From positions 37,405 through 101,404 of the forward strand of contig CAZYCA010000029.1 of NCBI GenBank assembly GCA_964645405.1: a stretch of DNA of 64,000 nucleotides, in the 5' to 3' direction. The notes under the pieces were generated by a model that saw only the letters and a list, made by a program, of their open reading frames with translations, had not been told where the DNA came from and ran no database searches. Positions 50,350 to 60,178 of the stretch are shown piece after piece (the stretch's first letter is position 1; each line of letters begins with the position of its first letter). The translations under genes were made by a program, and so were the position numbers. The DNA comes from JAMWDF01 sp964645405 (GTDB lineage Bacteria; Ratteibacteria; UBA8468; B48-G9; DSTR01).

Positions 50350-51657
50350 ATGCCTGTATTCATTTACGAAAAGAACAGACGAACAGAAATCAAAAACAGT
50401 GTTGATGTTGTAATTGCTGGCGCTGGACCAGCAGGGATAGGGGCAGCAGTAGCTTCAGCCCGGGCCGGGGTAAAAACTTTACTGGTGGAAAGACTGGGTT
50501 TTCCCGGTGGTATGTTAACTGCTGGTGGAGTCAGGAATATCCGCACCTTTACTGATGGTAATGGTCAGGCAGTTATCCGTGGCATCCCTTACGACTTCGT
50601 TGAGTATTTGAAGAAAAACCAGGCTGCGAGAAATTGCCAGGAAAAAGATGCGTTCATCCAGCAGAATCCAGAATTGACCAGGTACTATGCCCAGGAATTT
50701 CTGCTGCAGGCTGGGGTGGAGGTTCTTTTCCATGCCCTGGTGGTGGATGTTTTAAGAAAAGGGAAAAAAGTCTGTGGCGTTATTATAGAAAGTAAATCCG
50801 GGCGCCAGGCTATTTTAGCAAAGGTACTGGTGGATGCTACCGGTGATGGCGATGTCTGCAGGAAGGCTGGTGTGAGAATGAGGAAAGGACCAGGACTGAT
50901 GCCTATGACATTAACCTTTGTCCTGGAAAATGTGACAGCCTGGCCAGATGTACGGACAGAAGAAATTTACCAGGCATTCCGGAAAAACTTGAAGTATTGG
51001 CCTGTTCTCAATCATAGTCTGGCTTTATTTGCCCTTCCGGAAGAAGGTTGTGTCTATGCCAATGTGACCAGGATTTTCGGAGACGCCAGTAAAGTAGAAG
51101 ATTTGACCAGAGGAGAAATTGAAGGAAGAAGACAGGCAATGAAAGCCTTAGAGTTCTACCGGCAGTACCTGCCTGGTTTTCAGAAAGCCCGACTGAGAAG
51201 TTTCGGGATAGAAGTAGGAACCAGGGAATCTTATCGGCTTTCTGGTCGTTATACTTTGACCGGAAAGGATGTTTTATCAGGCAGGGATTTTCCTGATAAC
51301 ATTGCCAGAGGTTCTTACGGGATTGATATTCATGATAGTCATGGCCCGGGTTCAATAATGATTAAACTTTCTCCTGGTAGTTCCTACGGTATTCCCTACC
51401 GGTGCCTTTTACCGGAAAGAATAGAAAATCTCCTGGTAGCAGGCCGTTGTCTTTCCGCCAGCAGACAGGCTCTGGGCTCATGCCGGGTAATGGCTATCTG
51501 TATGGCAACCGGGCAGGCAGCTGGTGTAGCAGCAGCTTTAGCAATCAGAAAAAAGGTAGCCCCTTCCTCACTAAAAATAAAGGAAATACAGGATTGTCTT
51601 GTCTCTCAGGGTGCAGTACTCTGGAAAAACCAGCTGAAGAACAGAGGGAAAGAATGA
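50350..51657 (+). CDS. FAD-dependent oxidoreductase (FAD_oxidored family)
   Basis: The 435-residue protein has the Rossmann motif DVVIAGAGPAGIGAAVASAR near residue 19, LLVERLGFPGGMLTAGGVRN as in this family, DATGDGDVCRKAG for the second dinucleotide-binding stretch, and a C-terminal YRCLLPERIENLLVAGRCLS with ATGQAAGVAAALA. These proteins occur widely near glycan-degradation genes, but their substrates are largely unknown. No signal peptide is evident. The ribosome site is weak. The stop overlaps the start of the DUF3604/PHP-like gene (ATGA). Confidence 0.88.
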   Translation: MPVFIYEKNRRTEIKNSVDVVIAGAGPAGIGAAVASARAGVKTLLVERLGFPGGMLTAGGVRNIRTFTDGNGQAVIRGIPYDFVEYLKKNQAARNCQEKDAFIQQNPELTRYYAQEFLLQAGVEVLFHALVVDVLRKGKKVCGVIIESKSGRQAILAKVLVDATGDGDVCRKAGVRMRKGPGLMPMTLTFVLENVTAWPDVRTEEIYQAFRKNLKYWPVLNHSLALFALPEEGCVYANVTRIFGDASKVEDLTRGEIEGRRQAMKALEFYRQYLPGFQKARLRSFGIEVGTRESYRLSGRYTLTGKDVLSGRDFPDNIARGSYGIDIHDSHGPGSIMIKLSPGSSYGIPYRCLLPERIENLLVAGRCLSASRQALGSCRVMAICMATGQAAGVAAALAIRKKVAPSSLKIKEIQDCLVSQGAVLWKNQLKNRGKE

Positions 51658-53198
51658 AAGTTCCGTTTTCCCTTTACTGGGGAGATTTCCATACCCACCT
51701 GCAAGATGAGGAAAAGGCTGATACCTTTCTAAAGGAGGCTACCTGTAATCTTGATTTCACTGCGGTTTTGTCTTACCCCTTTCTCCGGGAAAAGAAAAAA
51801 GGTCTTTTAGTAGAAACTACCAGGCAAAGACCAGAATTTTTATCCTGGTGGGAGAAAATCCAGCTTTTATCAGCCAACTACCACAGGCCAGGTAAATTCA
51901 TCACTTTCCCCGGTTATGAATGGCATGGTAACCGCACCAGGTACGGTGACCACAATGTTATTTATTTCCAGGAAGGTTACCCCTTAGATGACACCTGGGC
52001 TCTACCTGCCCTTTACAGAAGAATGCGGAAAAGAAAAGCTTTTGTAATCCCTCACCACACAGGATACCTCGGTGGCTGGCGGGGAAAGGACTGGAGTTAT
52101 TTTGACCCTTTTCTTTCACCGGTGATGGAAATTTTCTCCAGCCATGGTTCTTCAGAGGGAATACTTACCGGTTATGGCCTTGACCGCAATAGCAACATGG
52201 GACCTTTAACCAGTGGTGGTACCTTTCAGGATGCCTTAAATGCCGGAGTGATTGTCGGTGTAATTGGTTCTAATGATGGTCCGGGACTGCCAGGTCGCTG
52301 GGGACTGGGAAGGGCAGGGGTCTGGGCAGAAGAACTGACCCGTAGCTGTCTCTGGGAAGCAATAGCTCAGCGCCGGACTTTCGCAGTTACCGGGGACAGA
52401 ATCAAACTTTTCTTTACCGCTGAAGGACATCCCATGGGTTCAGTTTTCCACACCGGGAAAGAGATGGACCTGGATGTCTTTCTGGAAGGTTCAGATAGTC
52501 TGGACAGGGTAGAACTGATTCATAATGGTTCTGTGGTAGACTGCATGCACTTTAAAGGACCTTTTTTTCAGCCTTCAGAGAAAAAGAAAAATTATAAAAT
52601 TAAACTGGAAATGGGATGGGGACCAGCAAACGCCTGGGGATTTTCTTTTCCGGGGAATACCTTCTGGAGGTGGAAAGGTGAGCTGAAAATAGAAAAAGGT
52701 CTTTTACTGGGGATAGAGAAATGTATAACCTTACCAGGTCAGAGAGTGGAAGATACAGGCAGGAATAGAGTCAGCTGGGATTTTCAAACCCGTGCCAGAA
52801 CTGATTCTGGTGTTGCTGGTACCAGGGAAGGGCTGATTTTTGAGATTGAAGGTAATGATAGAACCCTCTTATATTTTTCTCTGGAGGGGATAAAGTTGAA
52901 ATACACTTTAGGACAGCTCATAAACCGGTTTTACCTGGTGCCACTTCTCCGGGAATCAAAGAAACTTATTCGGGAAGCCTTTAATCTTACTCCGGAAACC
53001 ATTGGCAATCCTGATGACTATTTTTTTAATGCCAGAAAGTTTCTGCTTCACCGGGCGTGTCCGGAGGAAGAATACAGGCAGAAATATACTTTCCGGAAGA
53101 TAAGGCTGAAAAAGGGCCATAACTACCTTTATCTGCGGGTTAGCCAGCGTAATGGTCAGATGGCCTGGTCTTCACCGGTCTGGCCCATAAGTTGTTAA
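51654..53198 (+). CDS. PHP-like/DUF3604 family protein
   Basis: The open frame extends back to 51402 inside the FAD gene, but ATG 51654 fits the 4-base coupling and AGAGGGAAAG upstream, giving 514 residues. It opens with YWGDFHTHLQDEEKADTFLK, a PHP-type HxH motif, then FPGYEWHGNRTRYGDHNVIY, VIPHHTGYLG and VIGSNDGPGLPGRWGLGRAG, which match DUF3604-like proteins. The second half is beta-rich, with sugar-binding-like stretches. The family probably hydrolyses phosphate or related esters. No signal peptide is seen, though its neighbours are secreted. Coupling to the FAD oxidoreductase suggests a shared pathway. Confidence 0.8.
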   Translation: MKVPFSLYWGDFHTHLQDEEKADTFLKEATCNLDFTAVLSYPFLREKKKGLLVETTRQRPEFLSWWEKIQLLSANYHRPGKFITFPGYEWHGNRTRYGDHNVIYFQEGYPLDDTWALPALYRRMRKRKAFVIPHHTGYLGGWRGKDWSYFDPFLSPVMEIFSSHGSSEGILTGYGLDRNSNMGPLTSGGTFQDALNAGVIVGVIGSNDGPGLPGRWGLGRAGVWAEELTRSCLWEAIAQRRTFAVTGDRIKLFFTAEGHPMGSVFHTGKEMDLDVFLEGSDSLDRVELIHNGSVVDCMHFKGPFFQPSEKKKNYKIKLEMGWGPANAWGFSFPGNTFWRWKGELKIEKGLLLGIEKCITLPGQRVEDTGRNRVSWDFQTRARTDSGVAGTREGLIFEIEGNDRTLLYFSLEGIKLKYTLGQLINRFYLVPLLRESKKLIREAFNLTPETIGNPDDYFFNARKFLLHRACPEEEYRQKYTFRKIRLKKGHNYLYLRVSQRNGQMAWSSPVWPISC

Positions 53199-53210
53199 AA
53201 GGGAAGGGAA

Positions 53211-56200
53211 ATGTTAAAAGGGAAACTCTTTCTGGTGATAATTGCTCTTTCCTGTGTCTTTCTTTCTTCAGAGGAGGTAGCTAAAATCAGATGGTTAATA
53301 GAAGCAGAAAATTTTGATGGTCTGGTGCGGTATCCCCGCTGGGCAAGCGAGGAGCCCGGGTGGTATGCCTTGGAATGTAACAGTTATCTCCGGGATACCA
53401 GCAGGGATTTTGTTGCCTGCTGCCATGACCATGGCCATCCGGTAAGCATGAAGAAGAAATTTCCGGTTGCTCTGGCCCCTGGTGTTTACACTGTTGGTTT
53501 AAAGGTTTACCGGGGACGGTGGAGGCAGGCACCTAATGTGCTGGAAGTAAAGTTAGGTTCCCGGACTCAGAACTACGAATGGCTGGACAAGCAGGGCTGG
53601 ATTTTCCAGCGTTTTGACCTGAAAGAACCTGTTACAGAAATAGTTATCACTGCGAAAGAATTTGGTCAGGCCGTCTTCGGGTTGCTCACAGAAAGCCGGG
53701 AGAAAGTAATCCTTCTTGATGCTGTTAGCATCTGTTCTGGCCAGGAAGAGTTTACACCAGAGAAAGAGTCCTTCTTCCAGCGGATCAGCCACTGGTGCAC
53801 AGGTCTGGCCCGGGCTGAAGAGTTACCGGGAAGAAACCTGATAACCAATTCCAGCTTTGAGCTGGGATTATATGATGCCTGGGCAGCAGAATGTGTGGGA
53901 CTGAAGACTTACATTCTTTCTCAGCAGGATATCAGCAACCAGACATCCTGGCATGGAAATAAATGTCTGGCTCTGCCGCCTGGAGTAAAACCCTTTTCCA
54001 GACCCGTTTATATTCCAGTGGACGGTCAGGTTACTCTTTCTGCTTTTCTGAAGGCAGCCACCGGTTGCCAGATAACTCTAACTTTGAAGCAGGATGGTAC
54101 GAGAAATCCAGCAGTTATCTTTCAGAAGACTTTTTCTGTTTCCGAACAATGGCAAAGATATAACGTAAGTGGAGAAGTGAAAAAGGGCTGGTATTTTATC
54201 AGTATTTCCCCGCAGGAGGAGGTTTTCTTCTTTCTGGATGCTCTGCAGTTAGAATGCGGAGAATTAAGTCCGTACCGGCCTTCCAACCCGGTGGAAGCAG
54301 CGATAATCTGTCCTGGTTACGGTAACATTGTTTACGAAAAAAATCCGACACTGAAAGCCTGCTGTTACAACTCTGGCGACAAACAGGAAAAAACAGTCTT
54401 GAACTACCAGGTAACAGATATCTATGGGCAGGTATTAATTAAAGATTCTCTGAGTCTGGCTGTAGAAAGACAAACAACAAAGGAGCTGGCTATCACCCTG
54501 CCTTTGAACAGGTTTGGTATCTTCAGCGTAACCTTTGGCCTGGCTGGGAGAAACTTCCCGGAAGGAGAAACGCTTCTGGTGATATTACCGGAGCCAAAAC
54601 CAGGGCAGCACCGGCATCAGTTAGGTGCTAATATGGACTGCACAGAACCAGTAATGAAGGTTATGTCAAAGGCTGGTTTTACCTGGCAACTTTACTGTAA
54701 ACTCCACTTCATTTATGCCGGGAATAGCCAGCCAGAACCAGGAAATTTTGTCTGGCGTGATGACCTGATTAAAATTCCTTACCAGAATAATTTCCAGATT
54801 ATGGCCTGCTTTTTCCCGGGAACGATTAAGGAATGGATGAATGATGCTGAAAATCCACCAGGTCTGAAAAGACGTTTCACCCGGGGTACAGGCCGTGGTG
54901 GAAAAATTAATGTTCCCTTTTTCCCGAAACTTGATTTATGGAAAGAGCATGTTTACCAGATGGTCAGCCATTATAAACACTGGATAAAATACTGGTGTAT
55001 TGAAGATGAAGTAGAAGGTCTCTGGCATCCAGAAGATTATGCTGCGCTGGTGCTGGCTACTTTAGAGGCAGCCAGAAAAGCTGACCCTGAGTGTCAGGTG
55101 GGAATCTCTGCAACCCCGCATTACACAGAGCAACTTTTAAGATATGTTCCAGTCAGCAGGATAGACTTTTTTGGTGGCAGTTCCTGGGGTAGTGGTGGGC
55201 TGGCAGCTAAAAAAATTGCTTATCTTTGTCAACGTTACGGGAAGAACTGGTACATTATTGGAGTTGGCAGGGATGCGCAACCTCATTTCTGGCATACCCT
55301 TCCTGGCTTCAACAAAAATGAAGCCAGAATGAGTGCTCTGCGCACAGCCCAGGAAATGATTAACATGATACTTCTTCAGGACGCTAAAGTGATTGGCCAC
55401 TACACTGGCCGGCTGACGAATTTCGGCCAGCACAGCACTTTTGATTTTCCCCTGCTTGATTTTTCCGGGACTCTCTTAGTTCACGGGACAGTTTACTCTG
55501 TTTTAGGACAGATGTTGCAGGACGCTATCCCGGCTGGCAGTTTTTCTTCAAAAGCACTGGAACAGGAAGCAATCCTTTTCCGGCAGCAAGGTCGGCTGCA
55601 CGCGGTTACCTGGCTGGACTGGCAGGAGAAAAATCAGGAGATAACCCTGCCAGAAGCTAAAGGCCATATTTCTGTTGTTGATTTTCTTTTCAACCCGGTG
55701 GCTGTCAGGGAAGAAGGCAACAACCTTACCGTCAGTTTAACCCCTGGTGTGGCTGTGTTTTTCCTTAACCAGGATTTACCGGATAAAGAATTCCTCCAGG
55801 TTCTTTCCTCTTCCCACAGCAGTTTACCGCCACCTTCCCTGAAAGCCACAACTGTTTTCCTTCCCGGGGACAAAGGTGTGGGTCTTTATATCGCCTGTGC
55901 CAATTGCAGTCAACAGCCTTTAACCGGCATTTCCCTTTCCACAGGTGGTCCTTACCGGAAGAAAATATGGTTACTGGAAAAGCAGGAAGCAAAAATAGAC
56001 AGAATAGAACCAGGCCAGGTTCTCACCAGAGAAGTGCCTCTCTACCCGGACCTTTCTCAGGTCAGGTTTCCCGTAGAGATAGTTGATGTCTGGACCTATG
56101 CAGGGGACACCCTGCAGAAGGAAGGTTTGTGGCTTTTACCAGCTTTTCCAGTAAGAGCTCTGGCAAAATCTTTTACCCCTGCCGGTAGCTTGGACCAGTG

Positions 56201-56786
56201 GCAGGGTATTTCCCCGGCGCGCATCTATGCCTTATGCTGGGACTGGGCAAGACTGAGTGCCAGAGGTAGCCGGCAGATTATTTCCGGTGGAGAATACGTT
56301 TCTTTCCCGGAAAGCGGTGATACCCAGACAGCCTGCTGGCTGGCGTGGGACCAGGAAAAACTTTACCTGACTGTAGAAAGCAGGGATGATGACCTGGAAG
56401 AAGGTGACGGTCTCAGACTGGTTTTTGACATGGACAAACAGGATGACTTTTTTGAGGAGAAAGGAGAAAAGAAAGTAGAAGTGGAAATAAACCCTTCTTC
56501 TTTCCAGGATGGCTGGAAGCAGGCACTCCTGAAAAAAGATAGCCTGGAGAAAAATTTACCTTACTACTTTTCCCTTCTTCCTGCTGAGAAAAAGATGTCC
56601 TCGGGTTACCTCATCAGCCTAACAATTCCCTGGTCTGACCTTGATTTTAAACCAGGCCCCTGGCAAACCTTTGGTTTTAATTTTTTCCAGATAGATGTGG
56701 ATAAGGAAGAGGAAAGATTGGTAACCAGTATCCTTGGCTGGGCAGCTGGTAGAAAGGATGGTGGCCAGGTTGTTCTTGTTCCCTGA
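53211..56786 (+). CDS. Large secreted multi-domain protein with an altered clan GH-A-like domain
   Basis: This 1191-residue protein has a signal peptide (LFLVIIALSCVFLSS, then EE). An N-terminal beta domain is followed near residue 205 by a CBM4/9-like module (NLITNSSFELGLYDAW to QLECGELSPYRP), an Ig-like segment (NIVYEKNPTLKACC) and a TIM-barrel-like part from about 465 (HQLGANMDCTEPVM). Here CIEDEVEG (E600) aligns with the WNEP acid/base motif of the neighbouring paralogues, but the nucleophile position (WNTE in them) reads WYIIGVG, with no glutamate. The C-terminus (about 980-1191) resembles a CBM9-type module. It is likely a carbohydrate-binding protein or an enzyme with changed catalysis. 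GGGAAGGG precedes ATG 53211. Confidence 0.75.
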   Translation: MLKGKLFLVIIALSCVFLSSEEVAKIRWLIEAENFDGLVRYPRWASEEPGWYALECNSYLRDTSRDFVACCHDHGHPVSMKKKFPVALAPGVYTVGLKVYRGRWRQAPNVLEVKLGSRTQNYEWLDKQGWIFQRFDLKEPVTEIVITAKEFGQAVFGLLTESREKVILLDAVSICSGQEEFTPEKESFFQRISHWCTGLARAEELPGRNLITNSSFELGLYDAWAAECVGLKTYILSQQDISNQTSWHGNKCLALPPGVKPFSRPVYIPVDGQVTLSAFLKAATGCQITLTLKQDGTRNPAVIFQKTFSVSEQWQRYNVSGEVKKGWYFISISPQEEVFFFLDALQLECGELSPYRPSNPVEAAIICPGYGNIVYEKNPTLKACCYNSGDKQEKTVLNYQVTDIYGQVLIKDSLSLAVERQTTKELAITLPLNRFGIFSVTFGLAGRNFPEGETLLVILPEPKPGQHRHQLGANMDCTEPVMKVMSKAGFTWQLYCKLHFIYAGNSQPEPGNFVWRDDLIKIPYQNNFQIMACFFPGTIKEWMNDAENPPGLKRRFTRGTGRGGKINVPFFPKLDLWKEHVYQMVSHYKHWIKYWCIEDEVEGLWHPEDYAALVLATLEAARKADPECQVGISATPHYTEQLLRYVPVSRIDFFGGSSWGSGGLAAKKIAYLCQRYGKNWYIIGVGRDAQPHFWHTLPGFNKNEARMSALRTAQEMINMILLQDAKVIGHYTGRLTNFGQHSTFDFPLLDFSGTLLVHGTVYSVLGQMLQDAIPAGSFSSKALEQEAILFRQQGRLHAVTWLDWQEKNQEITLPEAKGHISVVDFLFNPVAVREEGNNLTVSLTPGVAVFFLNQDLPDKEFLQVLSSSHSSLPPPSLKATTVFLPGDKGVGLYIACANCSQQPLTGISLSTGGPYRKKIWLLEKQEAKIDRIEPGQVLTREVPLYPDLSQVRFPVEIVDVWTYAGDTLQKEGLWLLPAFPVRALAKSFTPAGSLDQWQGISPARIYALCWDWARLSARGSRQIISGGEYVSFPESGDTQTACWLAWDQEKLYLTVESRDDDLEEGDGLRLVFDMDKQDDFFEEKGEKKVEVEINPSSFQDGWKQALLKKDSLEKNLPYYFSLLPAEKKMSSGYLISLTIPWSDLDFKPGPWQTFGFNFFQIDVDKEEERLVTSILGWAAGRKDGGQVVLVP

Positions 56787-56796
56787 AAGGAGAGTA

Positions 56797-59373
56797 ATGA
56801 AAACTAAATGGTGGATTGTTCTGGTGCTTTTTTCGGCAGTTTTTCTCCAGTCTGAACAAAAATTTACTTTCAGTAAGATGTGGAAAGGTGAGGAAATGTG
56901 GTCTTTTGGTGGTGGAAAATACAAAGGTAGTTCTGACCCGAAGGACTGGGAAGGGATGGCTGGTGCCATACTTGGTTTCCAGTATGAAGGGAAAGGACCT
57001 CTTCCTGCGCCTTTGGTGCTGGAGATACCCTTGGGCCAGAAATTACCCATAGGCGCTTACAGAGTTTTTGTGAAAAACTTCTATCGGGGAAAAATGGAGG
57101 CTACCTTTGGAGACATCACCAAACCAGTTCAGATTGTGCGGTATGACTGGTCCCCAGCAACGGTCTTTGAAATCAATGAACCAGCAGAAAAAATTATTCT
57201 TCGTTATTTCCCCACTGATATTGTCCCGGATACAGGTGTCCGGCAGCAGCAGTATTACATCGTCCAGGGTGTTTATATCACTACAGAACACGACCGTGTG
57301 CCGGTGAAAAGTGGAGAAATTGTTACTGTTTTACCTGAGGAAAAACCAGCACTTATCTCAGGTAATGCCCTGGAAAACAGCAGTTTTGAGGCAGGTCTCT
57401 GTAACTGGGGAAAACGGTATGGTACAGCCTGTGTTCTGGACAGGGAAAACCTGGATAACTCAGCTGCGCATGGTAGGTACTGTCTCAGGCTACCTGTCCG
57501 TCCCGGGTCCGGACTGGAAAGTAAGATGTACCGGCTGGCTCCGGATAAACTTTATACCCTTTCCTTTTCTGCTAAATCTGATAGACCTGTTTCCCTGACA
57601 GCTTCAGTTCTGGGAATGAGTGATGATTTGAAAAACTATAGCCGGGCAGGGATAAGTAAATCGTTTACGCTGCAGAACCAGTGGCAGAGGTTTTCTGTTA
57701 CTGGCACACTCCTGCAAAAGCCTGGTTATCTTTACACCGTTGTTTTTGATACAGATAAGCAGCAAGATGGTAATATCTGGCTGGATGCTATCTGTTTGCG
57801 TCCCGGAACAGAAAGCAATTACCAGCCAAAGGAAGAAGTCTCTATAGGCTGGCTTCCGGTGGTACCTGGCAATATTTACTATGAGAAAACACAGGCTCAT
57901 GCCCGGCTACTTTTTTACAGGAGCACGAAAGCAGGCAGGATAAATTTCAGTTACGAAGTTAAAGATTACTGGGGAAAAACAGTGGACCAGGGCAAAAAAC
58001 AACTTGAGCTTACCAGCAGCCACGCCGAATTTCTTCTTCCTCTGAAAACAGAGAAGAAAGGTATTTTCCGGCTTCTTATTTCCCAGGAAGAGAACATAAC
58101 TGAAATGGTTTACTCCGTTTTACCAGCCAATCCGCATCTGGAAAAACCTTTCCCTGAAGGAACTTTAGGAGTAGATACAGGTTTTGATGGGAAAACGCTA
58201 CAGATTTTGAAACGGGCAAACTTCAACTGGGTAATCACCAAGTCTTTAGGCCGCTGGTACAACATAGAGCCGGACAGGGGCCGGTATGTTTTTGATGAGG
58301 AAAGTCTGAAGAATGCGCAGAAGGCTAATGTATCTGTACTGGTTCAGTTTCTGAATCCGGACTGGGGTGTGCAGAAGTGGCTGCAGCCTTTCTGGAAGCC
58401 AGCCGGTGGTGCTGGCTGGATAGAGAAAACCAATTTTTTTGCTGCCTGGTCAGAATTTGTTTACCAGACAGTAAGCCGCTACAAAGATTATGTTAAACAC
58501 TGGGAAATCTGGAATGAACCCAACGCCACATTCTCTGGAGAAGAATATGGCCAGTTACTGAAGGCAGCAGCACAGGCTATCAGAAAGGCTGATAGGCAGG
58601 CAAAAATTATAGGTTTTTCCGGTGGTGGCTATAACCCTGGATTCTACGAAGAGGCTTTAAAAACAGCCGGAACTGATTCTTTTGACATTGTCTCAGTACA
58701 TTTTTATGGTGGAGATAAAGCCACCCACCAGAGTTTTGCCCAGTTTCTGAAAAAAATTGGTCGTCCTGGATGGAATACAGAAACAGGTTCCACCTGCCCT
58801 ACTTTTTTCACCACCTTACCTGTCTTTGAAAGTTTCCGGGAGAAAAATTACTGGGAAAACCTGCAACAAGCTATCCGGGATAACTGTGTCTCGAATGTCA
58901 AAAACTATCTTAGCTCTTTAAGTAATGCGGGACTGGAGAAGTACTTTTACTACTTTGCCAGGTTTGTAAACTGTGGACCATCCCAGCCGACAAGATGGGC
59001 TGGCGGTGGTAAGGAACTGGTGGAGTATGATGGTAGCCTGCGGGCAAATGCTGTCTGTCTTTCCCTTGCCAGTCATTTCCTGGATGCAGCAAAATATTTT
59101 GGACCGGCAGAAATGGAGGAAAAATGGGAAGCGCATCTTTGGGAAAAAGGAAATGAAACCACAGGATTTCTCTGGGTGAAAACTGGTGAAAACATAAAAC
59201 TCCTCCTGCCAGAGGAGGAATCTTTCTCTTTTTATGATATTCTGGGTAACCGGTTGGAAGGGAGACAGATACCGTTAGGAGATAGCGTGGTTTATTTTTC
59301 CTGCCCGAAAAAACCATTAGAAGTGAAAGAACTTCTGAAAAAAATGTCAGGGAAAAGACAGGAGGCGAAATGA
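56797..59373 (+). CDS. Secreted glycoside hydrolase, clan GH-A (GH39-like)
   Basis: ATG 56797 behind AAAGGAGAG gives 858 residues; the open frame reaches 56734 but would precede the signal peptide (MKTKWWIVLVLFSAVFLQS, then EQ). An N-terminal beta domain leads to a CBM4/9-like module (NALENSSFEAGLCNWG), an Ig-like segment (NIYYEKTQAHARLLFYRST) and a TIM barrel from about 455 (LGVDTGFDGKTLQILKRANF). The acid/base is E574 in WEIWNEP and the nucleophile E662 in WNTETG. These fit retaining clan GH-A enzymes such as GH39; the substrate is unknown. Its last bases overlap the M55 peptidase start (ATGA). Confidence 0.85.
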   Translation: MKTKWWIVLVLFSAVFLQSEQKFTFSKMWKGEEMWSFGGGKYKGSSDPKDWEGMAGAILGFQYEGKGPLPAPLVLEIPLGQKLPIGAYRVFVKNFYRGKMEATFGDITKPVQIVRYDWSPATVFEINEPAEKIILRYFPTDIVPDTGVRQQQYYIVQGVYITTEHDRVPVKSGEIVTVLPEEKPALISGNALENSSFEAGLCNWGKRYGTACVLDRENLDNSAAHGRYCLRLPVRPGSGLESKMYRLAPDKLYTLSFSAKSDRPVSLTASVLGMSDDLKNYSRAGISKSFTLQNQWQRFSVTGTLLQKPGYLYTVVFDTDKQQDGNIWLDAICLRPGTESNYQPKEEVSIGWLPVVPGNIYYEKTQAHARLLFYRSTKAGRINFSYEVKDYWGKTVDQGKKQLELTSSHAEFLLPLKTEKKGIFRLLISQEENITEMVYSVLPANPHLEKPFPEGTLGVDTGFDGKTLQILKRANFNWVITKSLGRWYNIEPDRGRYVFDEESLKNAQKANVSVLVQFLNPDWGVQKWLQPFWKPAGGAGWIEKTNFFAAWSEFVYQTVSRYKDYVKHWEIWNEPNATFSGEEYGQLLKAAAQAIRKADRQAKIIGFSGGGYNPGFYEEALKTAGTDSFDIVSVHFYGGDKATHQSFAQFLKKIGRPGWNTETGSTCPTFFTTLPVFESFREKNYWENLQQAIRDNCVSNVKNYLSSLSNAGLEKYFYYFARFVNCGPSQPTRWAGGGKELVEYDGSLRANAVCLSLASHFLDAAKYFGPAEMEEKWEAHLWEKGNETTGFLWVKTGENIKLLLPEEESFSFYDILGNRLEGRQIPLGDSVVYFSCPKKPLEVKELLKKMSGKRQEAK

Positions 59374-60164
59374 AATTTTTTATTCTGACAGATTTGGAGG
59401 GAGTAGCTGGAGTTACCAGCTGGAGACAGACAGGACCGGAGGAGAACAAGGAGGCTTACCAGAAAGCCTGCCAGTGGTTAACAGGAGAAGTCAATGCTGC
59501 GGTAGCAGGTATTCTTCAGGCTGACCCGGAAGCTGAAGTCATCGTCTGGGATGGTCATGGTGCTGGAGGAATAGTAATAGATGCCCTTCATCCGGAAGCC
59601 CGACTCATCCCCCGTGGTTTCCTTCGTTCCCCGTACACTCTGGATGAAACATATGATGGAATGCTGATGGTTGCCCAGCATGCAAAAGCTGGAACTCCTT
59701 TCGCCTGTCTGTGCCACACCTATTCTTCACACAGCATCTACCGGTACTGGCTGAATGGCCAGGAGATTGGTGAGATTGGTTTAAGGGGCTATGTGGCTGG
59801 TGCTCTTGGTATTCCAGTGATTTTTGTTAGTGGTGACCAGGCAGCCTGTGAGGAGGCTACTTCTCTTTTCCCGGATGTCCAGACTGTAGCAGTGAAAAAA
59901 GCTCTCCATCAGGAACTGGCAATTACCCTGACTCCAGAAAAAGCCTGTTCTCTTATCTGCAAGGGCGCAGCCAGAGCAGTTCAAGAAATAAAAAAAATAA
60001 AGCCTGTTTTTCCACCGCCTCCTTATATTTTCCGGGCACAGTTTCTCACTTCCGCACTTACCGAGCAGTATTGTTCTCTTTACCGGGAACTGACCCGGGT
60101 TGATGAGTTCACAGTTGAGGTCAAAGGGAATAATCTAATAGAAGTTACCAGGGCTTTTGCTTGA
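59370..60164 (+). CDS. D-aminopeptidase, M55 family (DppA-like)
   Basis: M55 peptidases remove N-terminal D-amino acids from short peptides and act as decamers with two zinc ions. The 264 residues include FILTDLEGVAGV (D8 and E10), VWDGHGAGG, LMVAQHAKAG and LNGQEIGEIG, the metal-ligand motifs of DppA in order, and normal length. There is no signal peptide, so it is cytoplasmic. It is translationally coupled to the GH gene before it and sits 14 bases before the next GH gene. That position suggests uptake and use of peptide-bearing glycans, perhaps cell-wall fragments with D-alanine; this is inference. Confidence 0.9.
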   Translation: MKFFILTDLEGVAGVTSWRQTGPEENKEAYQKACQWLTGEVNAAVAGILQADPEAEVIVWDGHGAGGIVIDALHPEARLIPRGFLRSPYTLDETYDGMLMVAQHAKAGTPFACLCHTYSSHSIYRYWLNGQEIGEIGLRGYVAGALGIPVIFVSGDQAACEEATSLFPDVQTVAVKKALHQELAITLTPEKACSLICKGAARAVQEIKKIKPVFPPPPYIFRAQFLTSALTEQYCSLYRELTRVDEFTVEVKGNNLIEVTRAFA

Positions 60165-60178
60165 GAAAGGGAGTTATG

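Noticed and set aside
51402..51653. Upstream extension of the DUF3604/PHP-like reading frame
   Set aside because: It lies inside the FAD oxidoreductase gene in another frame; the coupled ATG at 51654 has a ribosome site and the family homology begins there.
56734..56796. Upstream extension of the GH gene at 56797
   Set aside because: It would place 21 residues before a clear signal peptide and overlaps the preceding gene; ATG 56797 has a good ribosome site.
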